A stretch of DNA of 64,000 nucleotides. Source: Chrysopilus asiliformis (lineage: Eukaryota > Arthropoda > Insecta > Diptera > Rhagionidae). Shown here one piece after another: positions 35,793 through 48,460 of this stretch. The notes below the pieces were generated by a model. The model did not search any database. It saw only the letters and a list, made by a program, of their open reading frames with translations, and was not told where the DNA came from. Within the stretch, counting starts at the first letter, position 1, and each line of letters opens with the position of its first letter. The position numbers and the translations under genes are program-made. The stretch lies in assembly GCA_964034945.1 (NCBI GenBank), contig OZ035960.1:17160903-17224902 (forward strand), read 5' to 3'.

Positions 35793-36995
35793 CATAAAAG
35801 AACTTTTCGCCCCCGCCTGGAAAAACACCTGCGGGCGCTCATGTATATAGGAGTTAAATAGAGAACTCAACTAAAGTAGATTTCTTGGAATTTTTGATTC
35901 GAAAATCAACCAAGCAACATCCTTATAAGGCCATTACTCTTTATGTGTCTGAAACTATCCAGGATATTTATGTATTCGAATTCCGTATCTTAGATCTTTG
36001 ATCATATTAAAAGCTGGACTATTCTTATACTCGTATAGTGTTTTGTTTTTGTGAGAAAATTAATGCTTCTTGGTCGATGCACACCAAGCCAATTGGAGTG
36101 GAAGAGGACATGAGTTTCTATACACTTTGAAAAGAGTACTGTAAGTCATTTAATATAAGTCTCTCGTGTCCTGGCGACATCGGTGTAGTCTGATGTAGTC
36201 ACCGCAAATTGCCTTAAGGATACTACCGCAAATATAGCTCTACATTTGCAATATTTAACTTTGACTGTAGTCCTGTAGGCTGCCATGATCCAATAAGGGG
36301 CATTTGCTTTGCGGGATAAGGCAAAGGATGAGTTATTTTGTGATTTAGGTGAAGGAATTAAAGTAACCAATTACTTGGCAAACAAAATGGATAAATTTTA
36401 TTTTATCCTAAAATGGACTTCATAAATATTATTAACCTGGAATCTGGTCTGATAATGGATGTTTTCACTTAAATATTATTATAGTCGAGTTATTTATTTG
36501 TCTCCTATTAAGCGATAGCACATTGAATTAATGTAAGGCAAAAAATATTTTTCGGAGGTGATTTTTGTAAACAAATACTGACAGTGTTTGTTTCGATAAT
36601 TTTATGAATTTTTTTTTAAATAAATTCTAAAAGTATTTAAGAAATCGTTTTTATAATTAAGTATTTAAGAATACGTTTTTGTAAGCCTCCCACTTCATCC
36701 CGATTCTGAGGCTAAACATTACAACGCTTTTCCGTTAATTACTTATCTAGGGGGTAGCGGGAAAATTTACGAACCTGATCCAACAGATATTTCTCGGTTC
36801 TTGGCACGTATCTGCCACTACACATGCACCAAAAATTGTAGTGGCTAAACAAAAAGATTTTTTTTTCTATTCCGTCTGGACTTAATGCTACAAAATATGA
36901 GCCGAAATTTTAGTTCAATAGATAAAAAAGTTTCCGGTCTGTTTTTTGGCTAGTATTTTCCACATCATTTTTGTTTTTGTCAATTTTCTCGGCAT
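35793..36995. other. Unassigned stretch
   Basis: A 74-residue minus frame at 36146-36370 contains AAYRTT, faintly like non-LTR reverse transcriptase C-termini, but the rest does not follow. Confidence 0.5.
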
Positions 36996-37079
36996 GCAAA
37001 CTAGAGTTCAAAGAAATGCAAACTAGAGTTCAAAGAAATGCAAACTAGAGTTCAAAGAAATGCAAAATAGAGTTCAGAG
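36996..37079 (+). repeat. 22-bp minisatellite, about 3.8 units
   Basis: The unit GCAAACTAGAGTTCAAAGAAAT starts at 36996, 37018, 37040 and 37062. The first three are identical and the last is diverged and cut short. Confidence 0.95.
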
Positions 37080-38364
37080 TTTTTTATTCGTGTTCGAGTC
37101 AAAGTTTTACTCGTTTTCTCACAAGACTTTAAACTTTGTTCTTCTTTTCTCAAATGTCTCATAAATAGCTCAAAATTGGCTTTCCTCGTTTTGAAAAACT
37201 GTATTTGAAAAAATTTGAAAACTGTCCGATTGATTGAGCTGAAATGTCGGCTCCGACTTAGAGAGAAAAAGTGGCTCTTTAACACAAGAGATCCCAAATT
37301 CTTAACAATTCATTGACTTTGTGGTCGCGGGGTCTGTTTAGCGCCCTATTGAGTTACTCGGTTGTGTTTGTCTTATCAGATCTGGGATTGTTCTAACTCT
37401 CTTCGAACACTGAATAATTAAAAATAAGGCACTTTCCAAACAAGATTATAGTAAAACATCATTAAGCTTTTTCTACACCATTGCATATTTTATTTATTTA
37501 TAATCAGAGTAGCGCAATAAATAAACAAAAAAAAACTGGCAATTTATGCAACATTAAGCATAGAAAACTGGTGGCTAATAATTTTAATTTGATGGTTTGG
37601 AAATTAAGTGTCTATAACTGAAATGTTCTGCAAATGACATTTTATTTATTTGAAAACTCAAATTTTTTCGTCGATTTGAATGAGATAATTGAATTTACCC
37701 GGATATGTTTATTGTTTTGTTGAATGAAGTGTACTTCCCATAAGTAATACGCAAAGATAGAATTAACGGATTTCGAGATTAAAATTCGTATTTCAGCATA
37801 ATGAAGTCTATAGTCATTGCTTAATGTACTATACTCTTTTATTGTTGTGTATATATGAATGCATTTTAGGATTGAAGCGAAGCAAAAGCAATTGAATCAT
37901 AAAATTTTGGTTGTCCTTAAGGTCTATGACAGAATATTTCAATTTAATCACAATTTTGAATTTAAAATTATTTTATTTTTTAATCCCATAAATATCACCA
38001 TATCTCTTTTTTCGGACCACTTCTCGCCTTCCACCTTTTGCTATGCAAACGAGACAAATTTGGAATTATACCAGAATTTGGTGGTGAAGCCCTCCCACAC
38101 GGATGGTGATATAGAAAACAGTGCGAGTTTTTGTACTGGTTCCTTCGGGAGCCTTTCCAATCTTTAATGGAAAACCTTTTGCTCTTAAGTGAGTATACTC
38201 GTATAACAAAATTAGTAATAGTCACTATTAAATTCGGTGATCTTTCCTTAGGGACGTCTTTTGAAAAAATGGCAATTGCTCCTATTGTTCTTACGTTGGC
38301 TACCAGCCAAAAAAACGCTTACTCCGCTAGTATACACTGGGAAAAAACGCAATAATCATTTCTG
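37080..38364. other. A+T-rich stretch, no gene seen
   Basis: Overlapping frames at 37859-38167, 37995-38225 and 38131-38355 match nothing known and conflict with one another. Confidence 0.5.
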
Positions 38365-38365
38365 T

Positions 38366-38562
38366 ACTTTGTGAGTCACCGGTGACTCAAACTCTTATTT
38401 CACTTTTGCACACTGTGAGGCACCGGTGAACATCGAAACTATAGGTATGTATAGTAAGCTCAATTTAACGACTGCACTCAACCATGGAACTTGAGAAACT
38501 GACGGTAATGGCAATAGTGTGTGTACACCGGTGACTCACATGGTAGCCACCGTGTTAAAAAA
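38366..38562. repeat. CACCGGTG palindrome cluster, possible MITE
   Basis: GTGAGTCACCGGTGACTC (38371-38388), GTGAGGCACCGGTGAAC and, at the right side, CACCGGTGACTCAC form three related palindromes. The outer two are inverted relative to each other over about 14 bp. No target duplication could be defined. Confidence 0.5.
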
Positions 38563-38928
38563 AATGTGTGGAGGATTTCATATCCGAAAAATTCCTCCTA
38601 GTGCGGCTCAGACATTTTTCCTGTGGTTTTCTAATTTGGAAGCCAATTTAGTCTGCGTCCCTCTGCGCATTGATACAAAATCGACTTGAATCCTTTAACA
38701 CGACAAGATTTCTGTTCACATGCGAATTTTTGAAATTGAGTGGAAGCGATTGCATTGGAGGATGGGAGTAAGAAAGGGTTTAGAAGGGGTTTTCTTCAAC
38801 CAATAACATTTCTATAAGACAGTGTAGGAATGACTCCAAACACGATTTTTCTTCGTGAAGAGTTTTGTTTTGATTTTCCCCAAAAATGTGCATCATAACC
38901 AAAATCCCATTTGGAAAAATATCTCATT

Positions 38929-39247
38929 GGCTGCGTTCAGACGAGGCTGAAACTGGTTGAAGTCAACCAAGTTACTCTGGGTGAAAAAACCTGCTTGCGT
39001 TCTCACGTAGTGTTTTTCAACTTTTGCGCTGCAGTGTATTTACACATGCTATGTCAATGTGTGCGTGTAGCTAGAAAAATTTTGTGAACCCCCACCATTG
39101 AACTCTATGTGTGTATGTGTTTTCAACCAAGTTCACCCGGCCTAGCCAGCAGATGAATTCCCCGCATACACCCGATAGCGTCTGGCCAGTAAAATCGAGT
39201 GGAAAGTTGGTGAAGTCAACCAGTTTCCACTGCGTCTGAACGCAGCC
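38929..39247. mobile_element. MITE with ~45-bp inverted ends, 319 bp
   Basis: The left end is GGCTGCGTTCAGACGAGGCT and the right, read inward, GGCTGCGTTCAGACGCAGTG. Both then continue into AAACTGGTTGA. ATT flanks both sides (38926-38928 and 39248-39250); a 5-bp CATTG reading is also possible. The superfamily is not fixed. Confidence 0.8.
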
Positions 39248-39250
39248 ATT

Positions 39251-41380
39251 GGAACCAAATTCTGATAGTATGATTTTACATAACTTTTCCATACATAAAA
39301 TTTCAATTTGAAGAATTTATAAAAGTCTAAATCAATTACGTTATCCGAATTTCTATCACAATTCAGTCTGCATGTATTATCAAATGATCAACAGCAATAT
39401 CAAAAACCATTTATGGTTAATATTTTATTTCGTGGAACAAAACTTTTCCCAACAAAATTATTCTCTCTAGGAAAGAAAAAAAAATAACTGGTAAAGAAAA
39501 CGAAATAGGTTGTAGTAATGCTTTTATCCGACTTTTTGCTATCAAAATTAATTCCTCAAACAATTTTATAAAAACAAAAATGCTATTTTAGTAGAACAAA
39601 CTAGAGCCTGAAGAGTGTTAGTCCTGTCCAACTCTTGTGTTGTAAAAGCCTTATTTCCGGGATAATTTGATTTTCTTGTACCAAAACCTTTTTCTCATTG
39701 TGTCGAACGTTCAAGGAAGAAATTTCTTTGCCATTTTCCACCTTTCCACTTTAGCAATATACAAAATTGAAATGAAGTTTGTTTGCCAATGATGATAGAC
39801 AAACTGTAAATAATAAAATTTTCGTGTTATTTCACGTAACAAGTCATAATATTTTGAAGAAATTAATCAAAAGATAATCTTGAATGTTTGAATAAAAGGT
39901 AAGATGATGGAAAAAAGCTTTACTTTGCAACAACCCGAAGCGCTTTATTAATGATCTTTCGTTCTTAGAATCAAAAAAGCCGTGTCTTGTAAGTGATTTC
40001 GGTAATAAATAGACATCTATTGAAGCGTAATTAAATAGAAGTGTGAAAAACACCAGCGCCAATGGCAAAATTTCATAATATCTATAAATATAAGGTAGAA
40101 TTTTCGCAGAGTGAATAAATGAAAGTTTCAATGTTGCAGAGCATGGGTTAAGATTCTTATGTCATTATATTTGAAATCTTAGATCTCATTAACATAATCA
40201 AATCCCATTAAAAAGATGCCTTTTCTGTTAGCTATGTATAGCTTTTAAGCAAAGTGTCTTCGGCAAACCATTTTCTTGTGTTTGACTGAGAAATCAGTGT
40301 AAATAACATTTCGAAAAGTTTTACGATGAAACAGCTAAAAAATCAGGATTTTCACTTTATGGATTTGATTTTTTATGTATGGGCCTTCAACGAGTCCCAC
40401 AGAAAAATCTAGGATGGGGTAAGAGTGATAGATGGATTTTGGAAAATTCATTTAATGACTTTGGGAATTTTCTTCAGTGGAACAACAAAAAAGTAAAACT
40501 TTTTAATAAATTGAAATTATTAACACAAACGATCAATCCAACCCATTCTGAGGAATACCTAATAAAGAAAATCGATATCCACGTACTAGAATATCTTAAG
40601 TTATTTTGATGAGGAAAATGACAAAAATTATTAAATAATTTCTTTTGTTGTTTTTCTTGGTACTGCGAAAACGCCTTGAAGGCAGATTAGGAAACTTTTT
40701 TTAAGGTCAAGGATAATGTTGAATGAATATCTGAGCGATTTTTTTTGAAAGGGAAAATCCAAAAAGATACACAATCGTGTCTAGGGCTCTCCCTAATATT
40801 TATCCAGAAATTTTAACGAAAATTCTTACAGGATTAAGGTATTAGTTGTGTTTGAATAAAGACATAATTCTATACTTTTCGTGTTTTTGTGGAAATGCCC
40901 AACAGTAAGGCGTATAATCCGCTAAGGACAAATGGCATTTATTTTATATTAAAACCACGTTTCAACATAATTTGGGTAAACAGCATAATTCAATAATCGT
41001 GTTTTATGTATATGACCTTAAATTTTATTTATTTCGGCGGTTTTTGTATAATGCTTGAAAATATGTTGAATTATTGCGGTTCTTTCGGTTTTATTGAGAT
41101 TAAAATGTTTTCGGTGGTGCGTTTCTACTTGTGTGTATAATAAAAATCACAATAAATTTTTACTTTTAACACAAATATTTTTATTAGTGATGAGTTGCTG
41201 TGGAAAATCTTCTTCTCCGATCAAAAAATTGAAGAATTTAGATTTTATTATAGACTAGAATTAACGCATGTCCTACGACAGGTAACCGCAATATTTTTTT
41301 AAGGCAATTTTAGAATGTGGAACTTGTAGGTTAGAGAAAACTCTAAGAAAACCAACTTCGATTTTTAATTTTTGAAAATC
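39251..41380. other. A+T-rich stretch, no gene seen
   Basis: A short piece at 39258-39300 recalls the (GTCY)n relatives (GATTTTACATAACTTTTCCA). Nothing else recognised. Confidence 0.5.
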
Positions 41381-41480
41381 GTATGTCTGGGAAATTTGTT
41401 ATATGTCTGGGAAATTTGTTATATGTCTGGGAAATTTGTTATATGTCTGGGAAATTTGTTATATGTCTGGGAAATTTGTT
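41381..41480 (+). repeat. 20-bp minisatellite, five units
   Basis: ATATGTCTGGGAAATTTGTT is repeated five times without spacers; only the second base of the whole array differs. A 100-residue frame over it (41372-41674) is an artefact of the repeat. Confidence 0.97.
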
Positions 41481-41517
41481 TATATTGTTTATTAAAGTCG
41501 ATATATTTCGCCCAGTT

Positions 41518-41753
41518 TGCTTGGGGGACAATCTATCCAATGGTGAAGCGTCAAGATTGCTTTAACGGTTTAGGAAACAGCACGAGAAATGTTCACAGTC
41601 CAGGGAAAGGGGTCGATATTAATGGGCGAAAAATTTGCTTAGGGGAAGACTTGTCCAATAGCGAAAATGGGTGAAGATTTCTTTGACGATACAGGGAATA
41701 GCAGGAGAGGGGTTCACAGTCAAGGAAAGGGAGGGTATTCAAATTTTTTGCCA
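41518..41753 (+). repeat. Two degenerate tandem units of about 118 bp
   Basis: GCTTGGGGGACAATCTATCC and GCTTAGGGGAAGACTTGTCC start the two units. Both later read through a GGAAACAGCACGAGAAATGTT/GGGAATAGCAGGAGAGGGGTT-like phrase and GTTCACAGTC. They follow the 20-bp minisatellite directly. Confidence 0.65.
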
Positions 41754-42639
41754 GAAAAATTTGATATATGTATATTTGAAAAAAATTAAATTTTAATATC
41801 AACTCGCGCTGCTAACATTTGTTGAGACGCCACAAAATTATATTTCTTTAAAAAGGTTTGTAAATATCATGTCGGGTTTTTAAGGAGATTGTTACTTAAA
41901 GAAATTGTTAAAAAAGCCACTTTATTATGAGGAAAACAAAAAAAAAATGTAATTGGAAACGTTTTCATGTAATAATACGAAGTTTCAAAGCTGCCAAACT
42001 AATTTTCCAGACATTTAAATTACAAAAAAACTGCCACTATTTAATGAATACCCTTAAGGTCAGGAATCTTTTTAATTTGTAACATAATAAGGGTTAAGAT
42101 TTAAGAGGAACATCCAATCAAGCTCAACATCTGACACTAACTCATTAATTAGTAAAATTTTTCTGGTGATGAATTGCAATTTCGAAATGTTAAGCATTTT
42201 AGTTAAAAAGTAAATTATGCACAATGTAAATTCCAATGTTAGCGAAATAAATTTTTACGACATTTAAAATTTCTTAATGAGAGTTGAGTACAAGTTAAAA
42301 AGTTTACTGGAGCAGAAAACTCTTGTGTCGTTTTAAATGCTTACCACTTTTCCTTTAAGCAATGAAAAAGATGTTAATCGTGGGCGAAAAAAAGTTCTTT
42401 TTTGGAAATTGTTTACTTAGCAAGAAGGATTTAAGGGAAGGATATCCTGACAGAGTAAACTCAGACCCCGTAATGAGCTATTCAGGTGAGTTTTCTATGG
42501 TAAGGGGTTTAGTGGGAGGTTGGGATATGTACGGCAACGTTTAATATATTCGTGAACATTCATAAAAAAGTGGAAGAGAAAAAAAAGGAAAATAGAAGGG
42601 GCAGTAATTGTCTTGAAGTCATGAAAGAAACATTATACA
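41754..42639. other. A+T-rich stretch, no gene seen
   Basis: Two 60-residue frames (42362-42544 and 42552-42737) match nothing; the second runs into the mariner copy. Confidence 0.5.
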
Positions 42640-42641
42640 TA

Positions 42642-43546
42642 ACACATGGATCAATAAGTCCCGAGACTAACAATGAAAACAACATTTTTTTTGCAAAATT
42701 TTTTTTTATTCATCAATATAATCACCTTTTAGGGTGATACAATCGTCACGCCATGCGTATCCCAAAAAACTGACGCCATAACTTTGCCAGCTGACTGCTG
42801 CGTTTTCGGACGCTTCGGACGGCTTTCGCCAGCTGTGCGCCACTCAGATGACTGCCGCTTCGACTCTGGAGTGTAGTGATGTATCCATGTTTCGTCCATG
42901 GTCACGTAACGACGCAAGAAATCTTTTTTATTGCGAGTAAATAGCGATAAACAGCTTTCTGAATCATCGACTCGTTGCTGTTTTTGTTTCATCGAAAGCA
43001 ATCGCGGCACCCACTTGGAAAAAACCTTTTTCATGCTCAATTTTTCATGAAGGATAGTAAATGCACTTCCATATGATATCTGTGTTATCTCAGCAATCTC
43101 ACGGAGCTTCACTTTACGATCTTTCATTATAATTTTTGTCACTTCACTCACATTTTCCGGTGTAACGGCTTCCACAGGTCTACCCGAGCGTTCCGCGTCA
43201 TTTGTGTCGGTACTACCACGTTTAAACTCGGCAAACCACCGACAAATCGTTGCTTTTGATGGACAAGAGTCCGGGTAACATTTTTCAATCCATTGTTTCG
43301 CTTGCACGGTGTTTTTATCCATTAAAAAACAATGTTTTATCAGAACACGAAACTCGGTTTTTTCCATTTTTTAAACAAACTACAAAACGACTTTACTCCA
43401 ACCTCGATAACTCAGCTGTTTCTGGTCCGATCGACTTAAAATTTTGACACGTTTCAAGCAAAGGTTAGTACTCTAGAAAGACGTGGTTACTGGTTTACTA
43501 CGAGCGTCATCTCTGGGTTAGTCTCGGGACTTATTGATCCATGTGT
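42642..43546 (-). mobile_element. Internally deleted mariner, 905 bp, same family
   Basis: It has the same 30-bp ends as the 58.7-kb copy, in reverse orientation, flanked by TA at 42640-42641 and 43547-43548. Compared with the full copy it lacks 388 bp, corresponding to 59497-59884 there. The join lies at about 42745/42746 and shows at most 1 bp of microhomology. Both terminal repeats survive, so it could still be moved in trans by an intact transposase. Confidence 0.93.
42729..43367 (-). pseudogene. Mariner transposase, truncated by internal deletion
   Basis: This reading frame gives 212 residues. It follows the full-length transposase closely up to WDTHGV (about residue 207), then reads a short out-of-frame tail (TIVSP) and stops. 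The 388-bp deletion is not a multiple of three, so the original C-terminus is read out of frame. The first catalytic Asp (MDETW) remains, but the second (HQDNAP) and third (APSD) are gone, so no catalytic activity is possible. The DNA-binding N-terminus is intact. A product, if made, could bind the terminal repeats and interfere with the active enzyme; that is inference. Differences from the 58.9-kb protein before the break are few: Asp for Gly at 17, Ser for Arg at 52, Lys for Glu at 127 and Thr for Ser at 157. Confidence 0.92.
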
Positions 43547-43548
43547 TA

Positions 43549-45623
43549 TATATGTTTTATATGTGCTGTTTATTTGTATGTTTGGGGTTAAAATGTATTA
43601 TATATTCGTACAAAAGGCTTCTGTATGTAATTTATACAACAAAAGCTTTGCAGCTTTGTTTGAAAACGAGAAAGTTTGTTGTAAATGAACACAGAGCAGA
43701 AGGAAAAGACGAAGAATAAAAAGACTGTGAAGTACAAGAACCCTTTACAGTTGGCACAAAATTATAAACCACAGAGCCATAAAATAGACTTGAATAACTG
43801 AGTGAGTGAGTATAGGCAAGGTTTGGGGTATAAAATATTTCATTATTTTATTTTAAGCATATAAATTTTCTGTTTTAATAATCAACTTCTTCTTCATCTT
43901 CATCCCAAGCAAGCATAAGGTCTAAACTTTCTTATTTTATTCATTTTTCTACCCCAATTCTTTGACACTTATTATAGCTACCTACCTTGAATGGTTAGAA
44001 CGGGTTGGTATATATTTTTATATTTTGTGCTATGATTTTGGTGGGGGTATAAAATAAGAAAAGTATTGTGTATTTATGTGCTCATATTAGATTTCAATTT
44101 TCTATAAAGTCATCTTCGATGGTGTAGAGTAGTAACGGATGGGGAAAAGCGCTGGGAGAAATTAACGATATGAAATTCTTGGTTACCCTGGGAAAAGCAA
44201 GGCGTGCCATTTAATAAAGGAAAAAACCCCGAAATGAAAAAAACCAAATATTTCCAGAAGGTAAGTGAAAACCATAAATATATTCCGCAGTGAATAGCAG
44301 CTTTTTGACTTTTTTTCTCCACAGACGTTATTTTTCTATGCTTGGTTGACAAATAAGTAAAGTGAATTAACTTTGATGTATGATGGGCTTTAGAAGGTAA
44401 TATGGGGTCATATGGCAGTACTTTCATGATATTTTCTTAAAAAAAGACGCACAAAAAAAAACCGTCTTGGGTACTTTTAAGGATATACAAATTCAGCATA
44501 TGCTATTTGGCTTCCGTAAAAATACTCATACAATATATTCGTATTAATATAGATTGGTATATATTCACCCTTGATATGGTTGAAGTCTCTCTATGTTTGA
44601 AGAAGTCAAGACGGGGGGATGTGGCGCAAAACTGGCATAATGTTGCCCCTAATTTCTCTTTGCCTTTTTTATATTAAACTTGCAGGTACTTTAGCTAGAT
44701 TCACCAGTCAAGATATGTAAATATTATTCAATAACTCAAGAATATTTCGCTGGGTTACCAAACAGAACAAAACAAAACACCAAAAAAAATATGAAAACCT
44801 TAAGGAAAAGAAGATTCAACGAAATTTTTTTGCAATCTCATTTGATGTGTATGCTGTAATATTGTAATATTCTACAATAACACAGCAAAAGTTACAAGAA
44901 TAGGAGAAAAAAAAACTTTTGTGTTAAATTTTCTTTGCTAAAATAAGGCGGAAACAAAGGATGGACCAACCTGCCGGCAATACAAGGTTGAGTTTCTAAA
45001 TATTGCTTCAAATGTTACCATGTGCCACAACGCAATAACATTTAAGCTCAGATAAAAATATTAAATTAGCTATGTGTGGCTCTGTGCTTTATTTAAAGTT
45101 ATGCATAAGGCCTAGACCCCGGTTAACGGGCAAAATTAGCTTAACTACCAACTGCACTAAAACTATTACTTCGTCGTGCTTTCTTATGCTTCTGGAATGT
45201 GTCTGTTAAGTTTGGAGGATCCGTTTTTTTTTGTAAGTAGGTCTCGAGTAGACGGTTAAATAGAATTGCATGGTAGAAAAAAATTAACTCTGACAGCCAA
45301 CATGGTGGTAATACTGTTAAAATAATTTAAAACTGTCGCATTGTATAAAATTTCATCTCATAATTAAATACCAACTGGTTTTTGTGAAAAGTTTTAATTA
45401 TATTATGTAGCACTTCGTAACGAGTTTATTTCATGTGGTTGAATTTGCTGTATAGTTTTGAATGTGACTTTTGTAAAGATTTTACCGGTAGGTTTTGCTC
45501 AGAATGTCCTTAAAGACAGTTATAGGAATTTTAGTGTAACTACATATGAAGACGGGATGTTTTTTTTTCAGAATTTTGAAATTCACATTTTTTTGCAGCT
45601 TTTATTCAAACATGAACAGTAAA
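43549..45623. other. A+T-rich stretch, no gene seen
   Basis: A 105-residue minus frame at 44110-44427 lies in a slightly less A+T-rich block and matches nothing I know. Confidence 0.5.
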
Positions 45624-46057
45624 CATAACAAGAGCTATTATTACCAATCTGGCAATTATTGAAAACCCGTATGGTGATATTCGTATCAAAATTCGAACAA
45701 TTGTACCAAAATTCCACTTTGAAGTCAAACTTTCCAATAAGATTTTTTAAAATTTATCCCAATCGGATTTTGATGTATGGGAGTTTCATGTGGAATCATA
45801 TCCTAAATAACTTTTGTTCTTGCACTTTTTTTTTGATAAGATGCACCGTTTTTGAGATATTCATTAAAAACGTTTTCGTTCGTATGGGGGGTACCCCCTC
45901 TAATGGCCCATTAACGAACTTAGCCTTGCATTTTACGAAAAACGAATCTGCGTAAAATTTCAAGTCTCTAGCTCAATCCGTGCGCGAGCAATCCGCGCCA
46001 CAGACGGACAGACAGACGGACGGACAGACGAACGGACATGCAAAAATTTGTTATTTT
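45624..46057 (-). mobile_element. Helentron/DINE-1-like element, copy 4, main part (reverse)
   Basis: Reverse-oriented body from the 3' hairpin (about 45645-45660) to the (GTCY)n tract (about 46011-46040). The ~130-bp 5' segment expected next is absent in this orientation; the element's 5' tip instead follows in forward orientation at 46058. Confidence 0.85.
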
Positions 46058-46124
46058 TATACCCGTATGGTGAAACCAAAGGGTATATTAACTTTGCCTT
46101 ACCGTTTGTAACGCCAAGATCCCG
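46058..46124 (+). mobile_element. Inverted 5' tip of a Helentron-like element, joined to copy 4
   Basis: TATACCCGTATGGTGAAACC through CGCCAAGATCCCG in forward orientation. It starts exactly where the reverse copy stops, so the two form a head-to-head arrangement. Sequence unrelated to the family (GACTGACTGACTG and onward) begins immediately after. Confidence 0.85.
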
Positions 46125-48457
46125 TGCCGGTGGCGGGACTGACTGACTGACTGACTGGTGCCGGGGCTCAGATCTGGATACTTTACCCTATATGTACCCA
46201 ATTTTGCCAAGTTCGAGAAGTTACATTGTAACCACGGTTACAAATTGTTTCTTGGAAATCGGTCAATTTCTCAAAGTTTGAGAAAATGTGGATTAAAAAA
46301 ATTCGAAAAAAATATTTTTTTTTAATTTCAAATATTTGTTTTGCATAAAAGTCAAGTAATCAAAGTTTGAGCATTAAAAAAAAAATTTTAAAAACGACCT
46401 TTCTTAAAATGTAGCATAAAAAACAAAAAAAAATGCTGTATGTGAGAAATAAGAAAATGTTAAGAGCATTAGCAATGAATATTACTTAGTTTTTTATATA
46501 TTTTTATTTCCGACCAACAATCACGTCCCTTTCGATTTTTTCCCAAGAATTTTACCTAGATTTTACCTACCCTTTACTTACATCGCTGACTGAGTTGTTA
46601 CTAGGGTCTTAAGTTAACTTTTTTATATATTTTAGCAATATGATATTCACATAGATTTAAAAACGTGTACTTTTAGCATTTTATTTTGTATAATTTTTAT
46701 GTCAGAAAAGGTCAAGGGATTTTCCTTGAAATTTTAAGCACATTTTCGAAATTATTTTTATATGTCGAACTAATAAGAAGATATATCAATCTATTAGACT
46801 CAGTTCTTATCTATTTTATTACCATAGTGACTAACTACTTGTATGTTAGATCCTTCTTTCTTTGTTTCAATGTTCTTTCAATCTTTATAGATGACTAAAG
46901 CTTTCTGGGTCTTTTTATGAATGTAACTCCAGTAAAATGAAACGTCTTTCGCTTGATATATCATTTGTATGGTAGAATTTAGCCCAGGCAAAGGTCAGAT
47001 GCCTAATTGTTGGGCAAACTGAACATCTGCTCTATGATGCTTGAATAGATTCGTATTGATCCCCTGGGAGCCCTGAAACTCATAAAAATTCACCATTATT
47101 GATTTTAGCGTCGAAGACATGAAGCGCAAGTAAATCAGGATTTAGTATTCGACGGAAAACCATTCATTTATCTCCGAAGAATTATATCATGTATTTGATA
47201 TTCAGAGGTTAGGTACGAGGATTTTCGAGATCTGATCATGTTTTCGCCCTCCCCCCCACCATCTCAGGCATAACTGAGGGCGTACTTTGGGTGGTGAACC
47301 ACGACAAGGGATAATAAGTGGGTAAGGTTAAGGACATTTCTGGTACACCAGAGATAATAAACGACAAACAGGGGATTTTAATGAATTTCTCATAAGAAAT
47401 GAGGACACGTTTGTTCAAGTTGGTACGTAGGTATATTTAATTTCTCAACAGAAAAAAAAACAATGAAAAAACAGAGAGAGAATTAATAAAATACGCACAA
47501 GGAAAAATGTAATCAGGTAAATCACATTAACGTTGAAACAAAAAATTGTCATTTTTATATCTTAATTAAATCTCTTGACAGGACAACAGACAGTCCAAAT
47601 TTTGATACGCTATATTTACTGACCACTCCAGCCTACTTTTGCTTTATAACTTTCTAAAAAAAGACGAAATTTTAATCACATCGCCTTATATTTATATTTA
47701 GACATTAGTAAAAACCAGCTATTTGCGTTATTTATGTTTTATGAAAAAAAAGGTCAAGCGATAAGGTAAATCATAGGGATACGGTTGGTGTTTTGGTTTA
47801 TTAAAATCGAATAGTTTGTAACAATACAAAGTTTTATAAAGTTTCTCATTCACGAACAAATAGTGGAATCAAATATCGATTTTAGAGACAAAAATAGCCA
47901 ATATTGATTTAAAATATTTTCCAACAGTAAAGATTTTTTTTCCGGTTTAGTATGTGGTGTTTCTGATATGAAAAATTGAAAACAGTCCAACGATGTGAAA
48001 TTAGGTGTATTACCACACATGATTAAGCAGAGCTAAACTCTTTGATGTCATCAACAATAAATTCTTCTATGTTTGCATGCATAACAAATCTAGTCCAGAC
48101 TTTTGGTTAGATTTTAATATAAAATCGGCTAACCGCATTTTTTCTACTGAAAGTTCCTAAATAGTCTTATTCCATCGATAAATGTGGTTATAACATAGCA
48201 ATTTATAACATTTTGAATGAGTTTTTTTTGAAACAGAATAACTGTGAACTGTCCGAAGGAGCACAGAAGGTCGTAAAGTGGTCGTCGCGACTTGGGGTAA
48301 CGTATCAATATTTATTAATTAGAAATTGTTTTTATCAAAAAATTTTCTTTGCCATTTTAATGTTAACCCAGATGTTGGTTCTATACATCTCATATAGAAG
48401 AACACCCAATGAAATTTCGGCAGTCACCGAAGAATTTTGGTCTCCAAAACAAAATTC
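46125..48457. other. A+T-rich stretch, no gene seen
   Basis: Starts with a short GACTGACTGACTGACTG tract at about 46137-46156. Frames at 46686-46898 and 47236-47418 are unsupported. Confidence 0.5.
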
Positions 48458-48460
48458 TTA

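Noticed and set aside
36146..36370. Possible non-LTR reverse transcriptase tail on the minus strand
   Set aside because: Only AAYRTT is suggestive; the following residues do not follow the expected pattern.
41381..41480. Possible CRISPR-like array
   Set aside because: Units are directly adjacent with no spacers, and the DNA is eukaryotic; it is a minisatellite. The same applies to 36996-37079.
41372..41674. 100-residue frame with repeated LYVWEI / SGKFVI
   Set aside because: It is made by the 20-bp minisatellite.
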